Source: Paenibacillus pedocola
Lineage (GTDB): Bacteria > Bacillota > Bacilli > Paenibacillales > Paenibacillaceae
DNA: 64,000 nt
Assembly: GCF_031599675.1 (NCBI RefSeq)
Contig: NZ_CP134223.1
Coordinates: 1,426,001 to 1,490,000 of the forward strand
Reading direction: 5' to 3'
In this document: positions 33,280 through 47,991 of the stretch, one piece after another
Position numbering within the stretch: position 1 is the first letter of the stretch
Layout: each line of letters starts with the position of its first letter
Program-made: the position numbers and the translations under genes
Notes under the pieces: generated by a model
The model's database searches: none
What the model was told of the DNA's origin: nothing
The model's input: only the letters and a program-made list of their open reading frames with translations

Positions 33280-35028
33280 ATGAGCGCGCAAACACCGGAA
33301 GTGCGGTCTACAGAAGAATTACGTGAGAAGTGGAAGAATCCTGAGGTGATTACGGGTTCCGAAGTCCTGCTGCGCAGTCTGGTTTTGGAAGGTGTAGACA
33401 CTGTATTCGGATACCCGGGCGGAGCGGTACTGTATATATACGATGCGCTTCACGGATTCGATGATTTCAAACATATTCTAACCCGTCATGAGCAGGGTGC
33501 GATTCATGCAGCAGACGGTTATGCCAGAGCAAGCGGAAAAGCGGGCGTATGTATCGCAACCTCCGGCCCCGGAGCAACAAATCTTGTTACCGGAATCGCC
33601 ACAGCTTTTATGGACTCGGTTCCGCTCGTGGTGATTACCGGGAATGTCTTTTCGAGCCTGATTGGAACGGACGCATTCCAGGAAGCGGATATCACCGGTA
33701 TAACCATGCCAATTACGAAACATAGCTACCTGGTGCGGGATGTTGAGGATCTTCCGCGTATTATCCACGAAGCGTTCCATATTGCGAATACTGGACGCAA
33801 GGGTCCGGTGCTGATCGACATTCCGAAGGATGTATCGGCCGCGAAGACGTTATTTACACCAGTGCAGCATCAGGGAGTGAACCTCCGCGGCTATAACCCG
33901 CGAACCACGCCTAACAAGCTTCAGCTGGATAAGCTGATTCGTGCGATTTCGGCAGCTGAACGTCCAATTATTATTGCAGGCGGAGGAGTTATCTACTCCG
34001 GGGCGCATGAAGCGATGTATGAATTTGTTAAACGGACGGAAATCCCGATTACAACCACTTTGCTCGGCCTCGGCTGCTTCCCGAGTGCAGATGATCTCTG
34101 GATGGGAATGCCTGGTATGCACGGAACCTATACCGCCAATAATGCCATACAGCAATGTGATTTGCTGATAAATATCGGCGCACGGTTTGATGACCGCGTT
34201 ACTGGCAAGCTGGACGGCTTTGCACCAAAAGCGAAGATTGTCCACATCGATATTGATCCGGCGGAAATCGGCAAAAACGTTACCCCTGATATTCCAATCG
34301 TCGGTGATGTAAAGACGGTTCTGGAAATGCTCATTCCAGATGTGACGCGTGCAGCAAATGCGGATGCCTGGAGAACACAGATTGCCCAGTGGAAGCTGGA
34401 CCAGCCGCTTCGCTACAATGATTCTGATACGGAGCTCAAGCCGCAATGGGTCATTGAAATGATCAATGACACCACAAAAGGCGAGGCTATCGTAACTACA
34501 GATGTAGGACAGCATCAGATGTGGGCAGCACAGTACTACAAATTCAACCATCCGCGCTCCTGGATTACTTCCGGCGGTCTTGGAACTATGGGCTTCGGCT
34601 TCCCGTCAGCTATCGGAGCGCAAATGGCGCATCCGGAACGTCTGGTAGTATCCATTAACGGAGACGGCGGCATGCAGATGTGTTCCCAGGAACTGGCCAT
34701 TTGTGCAATTAATAATATACCTGTCAAGATTGTAGTTATTAACAATCAGGTTCTGGGTATGGTACGGCAGTGGCAGAATCTCATTTATGAGAAACGTTAC
34801 AGCTATACCGATCTTGCCGGCAGCCCGGACTTCGTAAAACTGGCTGAAGCTTATGGCGTTAAAGGACTACGGGCAACGAACAAAGAAGAAGCAGGCGCAG
34901 CGTGGAAGGAAGCACTGGAAACGCCGGGACCCGTTCTGGTAGAATTCGTTGTTCCCAAAGACGAAAATGTCTACCCGATGGTAACTCAAGGGTCAACCAT
35001 TGATCAAATGCTGATGGGGGATGAATGA
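33280..35028 (+). CDS. ilvB: Acetolactate synthase, catalytic (large) subunit
   Basis: Joins two pyruvates, or pyruvate and 2-oxobutyrate, for valine/leucine or isoleucine synthesis; uses ThDP, FAD and Mg2+. The 582-residue protein has the catalytic Glu region [20 protein letters not shown]-region GLGCFPS, and the ThDP motif [19 protein letters not shown]. The ATG at 33280 follows GGGAGG by 7 bases. It forms a holoenzyme with IlvN, whose ATG overlaps its stop (ATGA). Under T-box control. Confidence 0.95.
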   Translation: MSAQTPEVRSTEELREKWKNPEVITGSEVLLRSLVLEGVDTVFGYPGGAVLYIYDALHGFDDFKHILTRHEQGAIHAADGYARASGKAGVCIATSGPGATNLVTGIATAFMDSVPLVVITGNVFSSLIGTDAFQEADITGITMPITKHSYLVRDVEDLPRIIHEAFHIANTGRKGPVLIDIPKDVSAAKTLFTPVQHQGVNLRGYNPRTTPNKLQLDKLIRAISAAERPIIIAGGGVIYSGAHEAMYEFVKRTEIPITTTLLGLGCFPSADDLWMGMPGMHGTYTANNAIQQCDLLINIGARFDDRVTGKLDGFAPKAKIVHIDIDPAEIGKNVTPDIPIVGDVKTVLEMLIPDVTRAANADAWRTQIAQWKLDQPLRYNDSDTELKPQWVIEMINDTTKGEAIVTTDVGQHQMWAAQYYKFNHPRSWITSGGLGTMGFGFPSAIGAQMAHPERLVVSINGDGGMQMCSQELAICAINNIPVKIVVINNQVLGMVRQWQNLIYEKRYSYTDLAGSPDFVKLAEAYGVKGLRATNKEEAGAAWKEALETPGPVLVEFVVPKDENVYPMVTQGSTIDQMLMGDE

Positions 35029-35513
35029 CAGTGATGAAACACACGATTTCTGTGCTTGTGAATGACCAGCCGGGTGTGCTGCAGCGGGTATCTGGCTTGT
35101 TCGGACGCAGGGGCTTTAATATTGAGAGTATCACCGTTGGACAGTCTGAAGAGATTGGACTGTCCCGGATGGTCATCGTTACACTCGGTGACCAGCATAC
35201 GCTAGAGCAGATCGAGAAACAGCTTTATAAGCTGATTGATGTTATCAAGGTCGTGGATCTTGGCTCTAAGCCGATGGTTGCCCGTGAGCTGGCACTGATT
35301 AAAGTCAAAGCCGAACCGGCTGAGCGTCCGGAAATTATGGGTGTAGTTGAAACCTTTCGTGCTTCTGTTGTTGATATTGGAGCAACAAGCCTACTCGTTC
35401 AGGTAGTTGGTGATACGCAAAAGATTGATGCAATGATTGAACTGATGAAGCCTTACGGCATTAAGGAACTGTCCCGCACAGGAGTGACCGCCATGATCCG
35501 CGGGAATGCCTAG
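35025..35513 (+). CDS. ilvN: Acetolactate synthase, regulatory (small) subunit
   Basis: A 162-residue subunit that activates IlvB and confers valine feedback inhibition. The N-terminal ACT domain ([36 protein letters not shown]) is typical; the rest is the ALS_ss C-domain. The ATG overlaps the ilvB stop. Symbols ilvN and ilvH are both used. Confidence 0.93.
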   Translation: MTVMKHTISVLVNDQPGVLQRVSGLFGRRGFNIESITVGQSEEIGLSRMVIVTLGDQHTLEQIEKQLYKLIDVIKVVDLGSKPMVARELALIKVKAEPAERPEIMGVVETFRASVVDIGATSLLVQVVGDTQKIDAMIELMKPYGIKELSRTGVTAMIRGNA

Positions 35514-35546
35514 TCGGTATAATTTACGGCTTTAACGAATTGCTGC

Positions 35547-35576
35547 TTGTTTGCATTAATTTGATAAGATTATAAT
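35547..35576 (+). promoter_or_regulatory. Candidate internal promoter ahead of ilvC
   Basis: TTGTTT (35547-35552), 18-base spacer, TATAAT (35571-35576), followed by a structured leader. It could give ilvC-leuA expression independent of the T-box. Confidence 0.5.
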
Positions 35577-35580
35577 GAAC

Positions 35581-35657
35581 TTCCCGCGAAAGAGCGGGAA
35601 CTTGAGGAGCGCCCAAAGCTGAAATCCGGGTCTCCAGCGCTCTTGAAGTACCCGCTC
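35581..35657 (+). ncRNA. Structured ilvC leader with two alternative hairpins
   Basis: Hairpin 1: TTCCCGC (35581-35587) with GCGGGAA (35594-35600). Hairpin 2: 35592-35612 with 35637-35657, 19 of 21 positions paired (one G-U), two mismatches. Both use GCGGGAA, so only one can form. The Shine-Dalgarno sequence of ilvC begins 22 bases further on. It is not a T-box and I know no class it matches. Confidence 0.6.
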
Positions 35658-35679
35658 TTTACGATGGGTCCCAATTTAA

Positions 35680-36687
<1,008 letters not shown>

Positions 36688-36727
36688 GCTCATATACTTA
36701 ATTTAGTAAGATAAACAATAGTGTAAT

Positions 36728-36770
36728 CCTCAGATGCGGCCGTATTTTTTGCGGGCCGCATTTGAGGGTT
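36728..36770 (+). terminator. Hairpin between ilvC and leuA, possible partial terminator
   Basis: CCTCA-ATGCGGCC pairs with GGGCCGCAT-TGAGG around a T-rich loop; only four T residues follow, so it may be leaky or an mRNA-stability element. Confidence 0.5.
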
Positions 36771-36798
36771 TTAGCACAATCTTCAGGAGGTGCTCAGC

Positions 36799-38340
36799 TT
36801 GCGGAAAATATATGTGTTCGACACGACACTGCGTGACGGAGAGCAGTCGCCGGGTGTGAACCTGAATACGCGTGAGAAGGTGGAAATCGCCTACCAGTTA
36901 GAGAAGCTTGGAATTGACCGGATGGAAGCGGGTTTCCCCGCAGCATCACCGGGTGATTTGGCAGCGGTAAACGCGGTAGCCCGGGCGGTGAAGAATGTTA
37001 CACTGATCGGATTGTCACGCTCCAGAGAGTCTGATATTGACGCGGTAAGAGAAGCACTGCAGGGAGCACAAGACCCTTGTATTCATATTTTCCTGGCTAC
37101 CTCACCGATTCACCGTCAGCATAAGCTTCGGATGGATAAAGACCAGGTGCTGGAAACCGCCCAATCGGCGATCCGCTATGCGAAGAAATATTTCTCCAAG
37201 CTGGAATTTTCTTTGGAGGATGCAGGACGTACCGAGCGTGATTTCATGGCTGAGATGGTTGCCATGGCCGTTCGCGAAGGAGCAAATGTGGTGAACATTC
37301 CTGATACGGTTGGTTACCTGAATCCTTCGGAATATGGGGCGATTTTCAAATTCCTGAAGGACACCGTGCCGGATATTGAGAAGGTTCAGCTTAGTGCCCA
37401 TTGTCATAATGACCTGGGCATGGCTACCGCCAATACACTGGCCGCAATCCAGAACGGTGCGGATCAGATTGAGGGTACCATCAACGGCATCGGGGAGCGC
37501 GCCGGCAACACAGCGATTGAAGAGGTGGCTCTGGCGCTCGAGACTCGCAGCGAATTTTTTGGCGCCAAGACTTCGCTTGTCCTGTCGGAAATCTCCCGTA
37601 CCAGCCGTCTGGTCAGCAAGCTGACCGGGATGGCCGTGCCGGGCAACAAAGCTATTGTTGGAGCCAATGCCTTTGCGCATGAGTCAGGTATCCATCAGGA
37701 TGGAATGCTTAAGGAGAAGACAACCTACGAAATCATGACGCCGGAAACCATCGGCCTGAAAGAGAGCAAGCTGGTGCTGGGCAAGCATTCCGGCCGTCAT
37801 GCTTTCCGTGATAAGCTCAGCGATCTGGGCTACGATGTGCCGGAAGAAGCATTGAACACCGCCTTTGCGAAGTTCAAGGATCTGGCGGATAAGAAGAAAG
37901 AGGTTTCCGACGAGGATATCCTGGCACTGCTGGAGGAAAAGTTGGGGGATACGCCGGAGATTTTCAGCCTGCAGACTATATATGTAACTTACGGCAATGA
38001 AGCTGTTCCTACGGCAAAAGTTGTCATCAAGGGCCAGGAAGCCGAACCGATTGTCGCAACGGCTGAAGGCAACGGTTCTGTAGACGCAATTTATAATGCC
38101 ATTGACCAGGCTACCGGCGAGGAAGTTACACTGGGTGACTATTCCATTAAAGCCGTCAGCAGAGGTAAAGACGCGCAGGGGGAGGTTCATGTCGTGCTGT
38201 CGCAGGGTGAAGTTGCCGCACAGGGACGCGGACTAAGTACTGATATTCTCGAGGCCAGTGCCCGAGCTTATCTGGATGCGCTCAACAAGCTGCTGGAGAA
38301 ACGTAAGACGTATACACGGCGTGATCATGCGCAGTTGTAA
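36799..38340 (+). CDS. leuA: 2-isopropylmalate synthase
   Basis: Condenses acetyl-CoA with 2-oxoisovalerate, the first step of leucine synthesis. The 513-residue protein starts RKIYVFDTTLRDGEQSPG, has the DRE-TIM barrel signatures (LSAHCHNDLGMA, EGTINGIGERAGNT), and a C-terminal regulatory LeuA dimer domain (about 400-513) for leucine feedback. The start is TTG at 36799 with AGGAGG 8 bases upstream; GTG at 36790 overlaps the Shine-Dalgarno. Ends the ilv-leu gene set in this place. Confidence 0.95.
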   Translation: MRKIYVFDTTLRDGEQSPGVNLNTREKVEIAYQLEKLGIDRMEAGFPAASPGDLAAVNAVARAVKNVTLIGLSRSRESDIDAVREALQGAQDPCIHIFLATSPIHRQHKLRMDKDQVLETAQSAIRYAKKYFSKLEFSLEDAGRTERDFMAEMVAMAVREGANVVNIPDTVGYLNPSEYGAIFKFLKDTVPDIEKVQLSAHCHNDLGMATANTLAAIQNGADQIEGTINGIGERAGNTAIEEVALALETRSEFFGAKTSLVLSEISRTSRLVSKLTGMAVPGNKAIVGANAFAHESGIHQDGMLKEKTTYEIMTPETIGLKESKLVLGKHSGRHAFRDKLSDLGYDVPEEALNTAFAKFKDLADKKKEVSDEDILALLEEKLGDTPEIFSLQTIYVTYGNEAVPTAKVVIKGQEAEPIVATAEGNGSVDAIYNAIDQATGEEVTLGDYSIKAVSRGKDAQGEVHVVLSQGEVAAQGRGLSTDILEASARAYLDALNKLLEKRKTYTRRDHAQL

Positions 38341-38677
38341 ACAAGTATAATTTTTTGCATAACTAATTAGATGAAGCCATCCCTTCAGAGGAGTCCTCTC
38401 TGCTGAAGGGGTGGCTTTTTTTGTGCATAATATTTGAAATTATTTATAGATTTGCGCATATTTGCTATTGGTTCATCAAATGGTTTTCCCTGTCTTATCA
38501 GTGACTTTAGTTGCCATAAAGAAAGTTAACTATCATAAAATCCCTAGAGACTTTGACTTTTTTGTGAAAAAAACAAGATATCTAACCAATTATACATAGG
38601 CTGTTCAGAAATTGTTCATGCGCGAAGAGTACAGTTAAGCCTGATAGATTATTCGGAGAAAAAGGAGACAACTGGAA
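38341..38677. other. Intergenic region between leuA and the surface adhesin gene
   Basis: A 337-base gap. Its left part is the leuA terminator. In the AT-rich right part TTGACT (38553-38558) with a weak AGATAT 17 bases downstream may be the adhesin promoter. The Shine-Dalgarno AAGGAG precedes the ATG by about 11 bases. Nothing else recognisable. Confidence 0.4.
38372..38421 (+). terminator. Terminator after leuA
   Basis: GAAGCCATCCCTTCAG pairs with CTGAAGGGGTGGCTT, then a T run. Confidence 0.85.
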
Positions 38678-42430
<3,753 letters not shown>

Positions 42431-42462
42431 GTAGTAGTAATCGGCAGATAGGCTGCAGGATT

Positions 42463-42501
42463 ACAGCAAAGACACCCGGGAACTCCGGGTGTCTTTGCTG
42501 T
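42463..42501. terminator. Bidirectional hairpin terminator
   Basis: A 17-bp perfect stem (ACAGCAAAGACACCCGG with CCGGGTGTCTTTGCTGT) between the convergent adhesin and regulator genes; T run is weak on both strands. Confidence 0.75.
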
Positions 42502-42542
42502 TGTATCTTAACAAAATGAATTCATGAAAAAATAAAGAGGTG

Positions 42543-43673
42543 TTATATGCTGAGATTAATATGCTTCCAGTTCTCGTACCAGTCTATGATATGGGACGGC
42601 AGCTCGATGTTCAGCTCACGGTTTAGCAGATTGCACAGCTTAGTATATTGCTGTTCTACCGCTATACGATCCCCCATACTGTCATAGACCTTCATCAGAT
42701 CCAGATGGGCCTGCTCGAAATAAGGCTGGAGCAGAACGATGCGCTGATAGGTTGTAACAGCTGCAGGAAGCTTACCGCTGCTGACAAAAAATTCAGCCAG
42801 GCCGGTGGCTTGATGCAGCCAGATGGCACGCAGACGCTGACGCTCGCTTTCCGCCCATATATAGCCATAATCCCCTAAATAATCGCCGGAATAGAAATCT
42901 AATAGCTGCACATACTCCGTATAATTTTTTTCGTTAATTTCAGGCAGTGCTAGAATCCCCTTTTCCCACTCGACAGTATCAATCAGCAAGCCTACCGTTT
43001 CGAGTACATAGCCTTCATTGGCACTGTTGATCTGGAGCTCAATTCCCGATTGCTTCAGGCATTGCCGCACCTGATAAATCGTAGTGTAGAGAAGGGTGGA
43101 GGCTTTTTTATAATCCAATTCAGGCCATAGCCATTCAATCAGATAATCCTTGCTGATCAAGCGGTTTCGGTTATGGAGCAGATAGGCGAATACTTCCTGG
43201 GCCTTTAAGGTGCGCCAGCGGATGCTCTGTAACGGCTGTCCATCGAGCTCAAAGCGAATGGATTGCATACAGCGGAGCATAAGCTTAGATTGGTTCCCCA
43301 GCGTTACTTGAGCTTTGGCTGATTCCAGGCGCTGCAACGTCTTTTGCAAACGGTCACGGCGCACAGGTTTCAGCACGTAATCAAGGGCATTCAGCTCAAA
43401 AGCGTCCACAGCATAATCATTATAGGCGGTTACAAACACTATACTTGCCTCGGGACAAAGATTCTGCATAAGCTCGGCCGCCTGCATACCATTGATTTCC
43501 GGCATTTCAATATCCAGAAAGATTACATCAGGATCTAGGCCTGGTGCTGCACTTAGGGCTTCGCTCGGGTCTGTAAAAGCACCAGTAACCGTAACTGTGC
43601 CCAGTTCTTCCAGCATCAGCTGCAATTTCATAAGCGCCAGCCGTTCGTCATCGACTAGCAGGGCTTGAATCAT
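42543..43673 (-). CDS. Response regulator with winged helix and BTAD (SARP-type)
   Basis: A 376-residue two-component regulator. The receiver domain (residues 1-120) has VDDE, phosphorylated Asp54 (VIFLDIEMP) and Lys (LKPV). A winged-helix DNA-binding region (about 135-215; TLKAQEVFAYLLHNRNRLISKDYLIEWLWPE) is followed by a bacterial transcriptional activator domain (about 225-370; FYSGDYLGDYGYIWAESERQRL, tandem TPR-like helices). The SARP/BTAD architecture with a receiver is less common in Bacillota than LytTR or OmpR types. The start is ATG at 43673. It lies 16 bases after the kinase gene stop, so they are a pair. It is convergent with the adhesin gene. Confidence 0.88.
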   Translation of the reverse strand: MIQALLVDDERLALMKLQLMLEELGTVTVTGAFTDPSEALSAAPGLDPDVIFLDIEMPEINGMQAAELMQNLCPEASIVFVTAYNDYAVDAFELNALDYVLKPVRRDRLQKTLQRLESAKAQVTLGNQSKLMLRCMQSIRFELDGQPLQSIRWRTLKAQEVFAYLLHNRNRLISKDYLIEWLWPELDYKKASTLLYTTIYQVRQCLKQSGIELQINSANEGYVLETVGLLIDTVEWEKGILALPEINEKNYTEYVQLLDFYSGDYLGDYGYIWAESERQRLRAIWLHQATGLAEFFVSSGKLPAAVTTYQRIVLLQPYFEQAHLDLMKVYDSMGDRIAVEQQYTKLCNLLNRELNIELPSHIIDWYENWKHINLSI

Positions 43674-43689
43674 AAGTGATTCCACCACC

Positions 43690-46600
43690 TCAATAAATAT
43701 TCTTTGCTCCCGGAGAAGCCTGCGACTTGCTGAATGGAATAATGAAGCTGATTATAGTGCCCTTAAGAACTGTGCTTTCGATAGATAGTCCACGGCCATA
43801 CATTCGCATCAGCCGTTTATCAGTGTTCTGCAGTCCGATCCCCCGTCCGGGTTCCAGAGGTCCGGTTAGCAATTGGGACAGAAGCTCTGCACGGATGCCA
43901 ATACCATTGTCGGCAATGGTGACTTCATAACCCTCTCTGTGCTTCCTGACGGAGATTTCTACCCTGCCGCCTTTGGCACGGTTCAAAATTCCGTGTCTGA
44001 CTGCGTTCTCAACGAGAGGCTGAATCGTTAACGGAGGAAGCAGGAAATGCAGATCCGGTTCGATAGACCAGGCGGTTTCCAGACGGCTATCAAAACGTTC
44101 CTTTTCGATATACAGATATGCCCTGACCAGCTCCAGCTCACGTTCTAACGGCACTAGAGGCTCAGCATTAAGGAAATTAAAGCTTAACCGCAAGTAGGAG
44201 CTAAAGGCATCAATTAAATCACTCATTCTTTCGGAATCAAAGGAGGCCAGCGCGGAAATGGAATTTAAGGTGTTGAATAGAAAATGCGGCTGAATTTGCG
44301 CCTGCAGATAAGCAGCCTCCACACGGAGCTGCCGGGAGACGGATTGTTTCAAATCGGTTAAAAAACGAACCCGCATCTGTAATTCCATCGCATTCACCGG
44401 CTTGCTTACATAGTCATTGGCCCCAGAGCCGAACCCGGTATAGATATCCTGTGGCTGGTTGCGGGCTGTAAGAAGCAGAACCGGCAGTTCTGTGACCGAG
44501 TAACGTTCACGGATCCGCCGGGTAAGCTCATACCCGGACATAACCGGCATCATTACGTCGGAGATGACCAGATCCCATGATTCATCATCCAGCAGCAGCA
44601 ATGCTCCCTGCCCACTGGTAACGGTCACAATCTCATAATCTTCGGCGAGAAGAGCAGTGAGTATCTTTAGATTAACCGGATCATCATCCACCGCGAGAAC
44701 TCTTGACTTGGATTGTGAATCAGAATCACCTATGCTATGATTCCGAACCAGCGCATAAGGGACCGAAGGTGCTTCTCCAGACTCGGGAAGGAAGACATCG
44801 TTTTTAAGAATGCTCTCTGCCGGCTCACCGGCCAATTGGAGAGTGAAGGTGAAGACCGAGCCTTCTTGTGGGCTTGAGACTACACTCAGGCTTCCGCCGT
44901 GCAGCTGAACCAGCTCTTTGCAGATGCTGAGTCCAAGACCGATACCGCCGCCCATGGCAGTCATACTGGAATCACCCTGCTCATAAGGCTCAAACACTCT
45001 TCGCTGTGTTTCCTGATCCATACCGATGCCAGTGTCCATAATATGAATACGGGCCGTTTGCTGGTGAATATCCGCATACACACTGATAGTGCCCTTCTCT
45101 GTATATTTAACGGCATTTTGCAAAAGATTGAACAGAATTTGGATAACTCTTTTCTCATCTCCTATTACATTAGGAAAGTTGTCTGGAATATCCATCTTTA
45201 GCTCGAGGGGTTTATCCCCAGTCATAAAGCGCAGCATGTCGATCACTCCGGAAGCCGCAGATTGAATACGGAGGCTTTCCAGCTTCAATTGGATATTGTG
45301 TTCGCGGAGCTGTGACAGATCCAGCAGATCGTTGAGCAGGAGGGACATACGGCGGCCAACGGTAATAAGCAGTCTCAGATCCTCGGCATTCTGCTCGTGC
45401 AGCGTGCTCTTTTCGCTGGACAGTACCGCTTCAGCAATATTTATAATGCCATGAAGAGGATTTTGCAGTTCATGTGAGGTATTGGCCAGAAAGTCATCCT
45501 TTTGCTTGATTGACCGCTGTAGGCTTACGGCCAGCGTGGCTGTCTGCTCCGCATTCCAGAAGAAGCGGCGGAACCAGAACGTGGCAAACGCTAAAAAGGC
45601 AAAAATCAGATCAAAGGGATAGAAGCTGAGCCCAAGTGTGCTATTGTTCTTGATAGATCCCCATATGGTGCTGCTGATGATACTGGTTATAGCCAGAAGC
45701 AGAAAGATCGTCCCTTCCTCATTTCGTATGAAGGATTTGTAGATGATGATAAAAATACCCACAGCTAAACACAGTAGCAGATGTCCGTATTGATGGCTCA
45801 GTACCGAAAAGAGAGTACTGCTGCTGGGAACGGCAATCAGCAGACCTCCAAATAATAAGGTAATAATGGCCAACACCCGCATCCACTTAAAGCGCTCATT
45901 CGGAAACAACAGCTGTTTGGCCAGAAGCAGCATGAAAAAAAACGTTCCCAAAAAAGCCAGCCGCAAGAGTTTGAGCGACCAGCCGTTGCTGATTGGCAGC
46001 CAGAGCATTAACAATCTGTCGTCATCCGATAAAATGCTGATTGCGGCAAAGATCACCATCAGCGTGAAATACAGTAATACCTTATGACGCGGGATGATCA
46101 GGTACAGAATGACGGCATAAGCGGCATGAAGCAGCAGCACGATGCAGACGGCAAGCTCCATTCCGATGGTAAGCAAGCGCTCCTTATGTATGGTCTGACT
46201 ATTTCCGAACAAAACCGGACGCAGAATCCCACCTGAGTCGGTGTCAAAGTCGGCCACCTGCAGTACCAGTTCAGCTTCACCGTTGACAGCGTTGAAATAT
46301 ACTGGATAAGGGACAGCCCGGGCGGTGTATTCTTGCGCTGTTTCAGCAGGGATGCCTGAGTGACCTTCTATTTTGCCGTTTACATAAAGGGCTGAGGAAG
46401 AATTTATTTTGGGAAGAATTAATCCAATCCGCTGATCCGGCTGCTCCGTCAGAATCCGCAGACGATAGGTGGCATACCTGTAATCTTCCTGTTCCTGCTT
46501 CATCGCTCCTTTCCAACTGCCCGGTACGTGAATGTTGCTGGGGCTTTTCTCTGGAGAAACGGCGGAACGGTTACGACTGCCTGAAGGAAGCAGTGTACCA

Positions 46601-46791
46601 GGATAGATTTCCCACTCGCCTCTCAGACTGTAAATTTTGTCGTCTGAGAACGGGGTATCCCGCAAATCAAGTACACCGTGAACGGCCTTAAGGGGGAGCG
46701 GGAGCGGATGAATGCTAATCCACAGAAAACGCAGACCTGTAAGTCCCATTAGATAAAGTACGATTACCACAATAAGTTTTTTCTTTGTCAT
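43690..46791 (-). CDS. Hybrid sensor kinase with two kinase cores and a receiver domain
   Basis: A 1033-residue membrane sensor. Order: membrane anchor (about 5-27), extracytoplasmic 7TMR-DISM-type jelly roll (about 35-190), seven or so membrane helices (about 205-405), HisKA/HATPase core with phospho-His440 (NTSHELQNPLHG) and ATP site (DTGIGMDQE, GIGLGLSICK), receiver with Asp745 (DLVISDVMMP), then a second, LytS/YesM-type kinase with His836 (QIQPHFLFNTLNS) and its own ATP site (ADNGIGIRAE, GIGLQNTDKRL). The ligand is unknown; DISM domains may bind carbohydrate. No good Shine-Dalgarno sequence precedes the ATG. It is co-directional and adjacent to the BTAD response regulator, its likely partner. 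Confidence 0.9.
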   Translation of the reverse strand: MTKKKLIVVIVLYLMGLTGLRFLWISIHPLPLPLKAVHGVLDLRDTPFSDDKIYSLRGEWEIYPGTLLPSGSRNRSAVSPEKSPSNIHVPGSWKGAMKQEQEDYRYATYRLRILTEQPDQRIGLILPKINSSSALYVNGKIEGHSGIPAETAQEYTARAVPYPVYFNAVNGEAELVLQVADFDTDSGGILRPVLFGNSQTIHKERLLTIGMELAVCIVLLLHAAYAVILYLIIPRHKVLLYFTLMVIFAAISILSDDDRLLMLWLPISNGWSLKLLRLAFLGTFFFMLLLAKQLLFPNERFKWMRVLAIITLLFGGLLIAVPSSSTLFSVLSHQYGHLLLCLAVGIFIIIYKSFIRNEEGTIFLLLAITSIISSTIWGSIKNNSTLGLSFYPFDLIFAFLAFATFWFRRFFWNAEQTATLAVSLQRSIKQKDDFLANTSHELQNPLHGIINIAEAVLSSEKSTLHEQNAEDLRLLITVGRRMSLLLNDLLDLSQLREHNIQLKLESLRIQSAASGVIDMLRFMTGDKPLELKMDIPDNFPNVIGDEKRVIQILFNLLQNAVKYTEKGTISVYADIHQQTARIHIMDTGIGMDQETQRRVFEPYEQGDSSMTAMGGGIGLGLSICKELVQLHGGSLSVVSSPQEGSVFTFTLQLAGEPAESILKNDVFLPESGEAPSVPYALVRNHSIGDSDSQSKSRVLAVDDDPVNLKILTALLAEDYEIVTVTSGQGALLLLDDESWDLVISDVMMPVMSGYELTRRIRERYSVTELPVLLLTARNQPQDIYTGFGSGANDYVSKPVNAMELQMRVRFLTDLKQSVSRQLRVEAAYLQAQIQPHFLFNTLNSISALASFDSERMSDLIDAFSSYLRLSFNFLNAEPLVPLERELELVRAYLYIEKERFDSRLETAWSIEPDLHFLLPPLTIQPLVENAVRHGILNRAKGGRVEISVRKHREGYEVTIADNGIGIRAELLSQLLTGPLEPGRGIGLQNTDKRLMRMYGRGLSIESTVLKGTIISFIIPFSKSQASPGAKNIY

Positions 46792-46964
46792 AGTGTTATT
46801 TTAGTTCGACAAACTCCGGGAGCATCCCTTCTACAACCTAGTATTCTTGATGTAGGATAGAGAATAAAGGATTTGAAATTACCTGAATTAAAAAAATATT
46901 AAATCATTGCAGGGGTCTATGAGTCCCCGGCGTCTAACGTTATGAAGAAGGAGGGGAGAACGAC

Positions 46965-47507
46965 TTGGAAGAGGCAGAATGGATTTCAGCTGTGCTTAGC
47001 GGCCAAAGCCAAGCTTTTGGACATTTGGTAACGCGTTATCAGGGCATGGTATACAGAGTATGCATCAAAATTACGGGAGAAGCCGAGTCGGCCAAGGATA
47101 TGGCCCAGGAAGTCTTCATCAAAGCCTACAAGGCGCTCCCCTCCTTCAGGGGACAATCCTCATTCTCCACCTGGCTGTACCGGATTGCTTACAGGACCTG
47201 TCTGGACTGGAAACGGGCGAATGACAGAGAGTGGCGGCACCGCAGTACAGCGGATTATACGGAAAATGATTGGGTCACCTCACAGACGCCGGAGCAAGCT
47301 GCGCTCCGCAAGGAAGCCTCGGAGGAGCTGGACCAGAATTTAAACAGTCTCACAGAACCGTACCGGTCGGTCGTGCAGCTGTATTATTTTCAGCGTCACT
47401 CCTATCAGGAGATCGCCGAGCAGAAAGGCGTCTCAGTCAAAACAGTTGAATCACAGCTCTATAGAGCCAGACAGATGATGCGCAAAAGCGGGGAGGAATG
47501 GCGATGA
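46965..47507 (+). CDS. ECF-type RNA polymerase sigma factor
   Basis: A 180-residue alternative sigma factor of the SigV/SigW-like group. Region 2 (about residues 20-90; AKDMAQEVFIKAYKALPSFRG, FSTWLYRIAYRTCLDW) binds the -10 element and core polymerase; region 4 (about 115-175; PYRSVVQLYYFQRHSYQEIAEQKGVSVKTVESQLYRAR) binds the -35 element. The start is TTG at 46965 after AGGAGGGGAG. The next gene is an anti-sigma factor overlapping its stop, and two envelope genes follow. The operon's own ECF promoter could not be fixed. Confidence 0.9.
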   Translation: MEEAEWISAVLSGQSQAFGHLVTRYQGMVYRVCIKITGEAESAKDMAQEVFIKAYKALPSFRGQSSFSTWLYRIAYRTCLDWKRANDREWRHRSTADYTENDWVTSQTPEQAALRKEASEELDQNLNSLTEPYRSVVQLYYFQRHSYQEIAEQKGVSVKTVESQLYRARQMMRKSGEEWR

Positions 47508-47947
47508 ATTGTGCTACAGTCAAAGAATGGATGCCGCATTATATCGAAGGCATGCTGTCTCCAGAAGTGGAGCTGAATATCCGCCTGCACATTGAAGCTT
47601 GTCCCGACTGCTCATCGTGGCTGGAGGAAGCTAAAGGGCTTGCTGCACTATGGAGCGATATGGAACGTGGAGTAGACACACTGGAACCTCTGGATTTTCC
47701 TGATCTTACCGGAGATGTGATGGCACATATTGAAAAGCTTGAAACGGGACGCCGGGAACGCGCCACAAAAGCGACCATGGCCAGACGCCGTACTGCACCG
47801 GGAACCTCGTGGATGCATTATGGAGTTGCTGTAGGCTTGACCTTCCTGCTGCTGCAGTTTGGTGTTTTTGAAGATTTAGCCTATGGAATCAACGAGATCA
47901 ACGGGCAGATGTCCACTTCGGTGACGGCGTGGTTTAATCCCAAGTGA
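47504..47947 (+). CDS. Anti-sigma factor with zinc-finger (ZAS) domain
   Basis: A 147-residue membrane-bound anti-sigma factor. The cytoplasmic zinc-binding motif is HIEACPDC (H-x3-C-x2-C), with MSPEVELNIRLH just before, typical of zf-HC2/RsiW. One membrane helix (about residues 105-125) separates it from a short outside segment. The ATG overlaps the sigma-factor stop (ATGA) and has GGGAGG upstream, so the two are translated together and probably titrate each other. A trigger by proteolysis is known for RsiW, but not shown here. Confidence 0.88.
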   Translation: MNCATVKEWMPHYIEGMLSPEVELNIRLHIEACPDCSSWLEEAKGLAALWSDMERGVDTLEPLDFPDLTGDVMAHIEKLETGRRERATKATMARRRTAPGTSWMHYGVAVGLTFLLLQFGVFEDLAYGINEINGQMSTSVTAWFNPK

Positions 47948-47991
47948 GCTATTAATAGTAATACTTACAAAAACTTTTAGGAGGATATAGG

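Noticed and set aside
46859..46964. ECF-type promoter before the sigma factor gene
   Set aside because: TGAAAT and CGTC occur but about 55 bases apart, not the 16-17 required; left uncalled.
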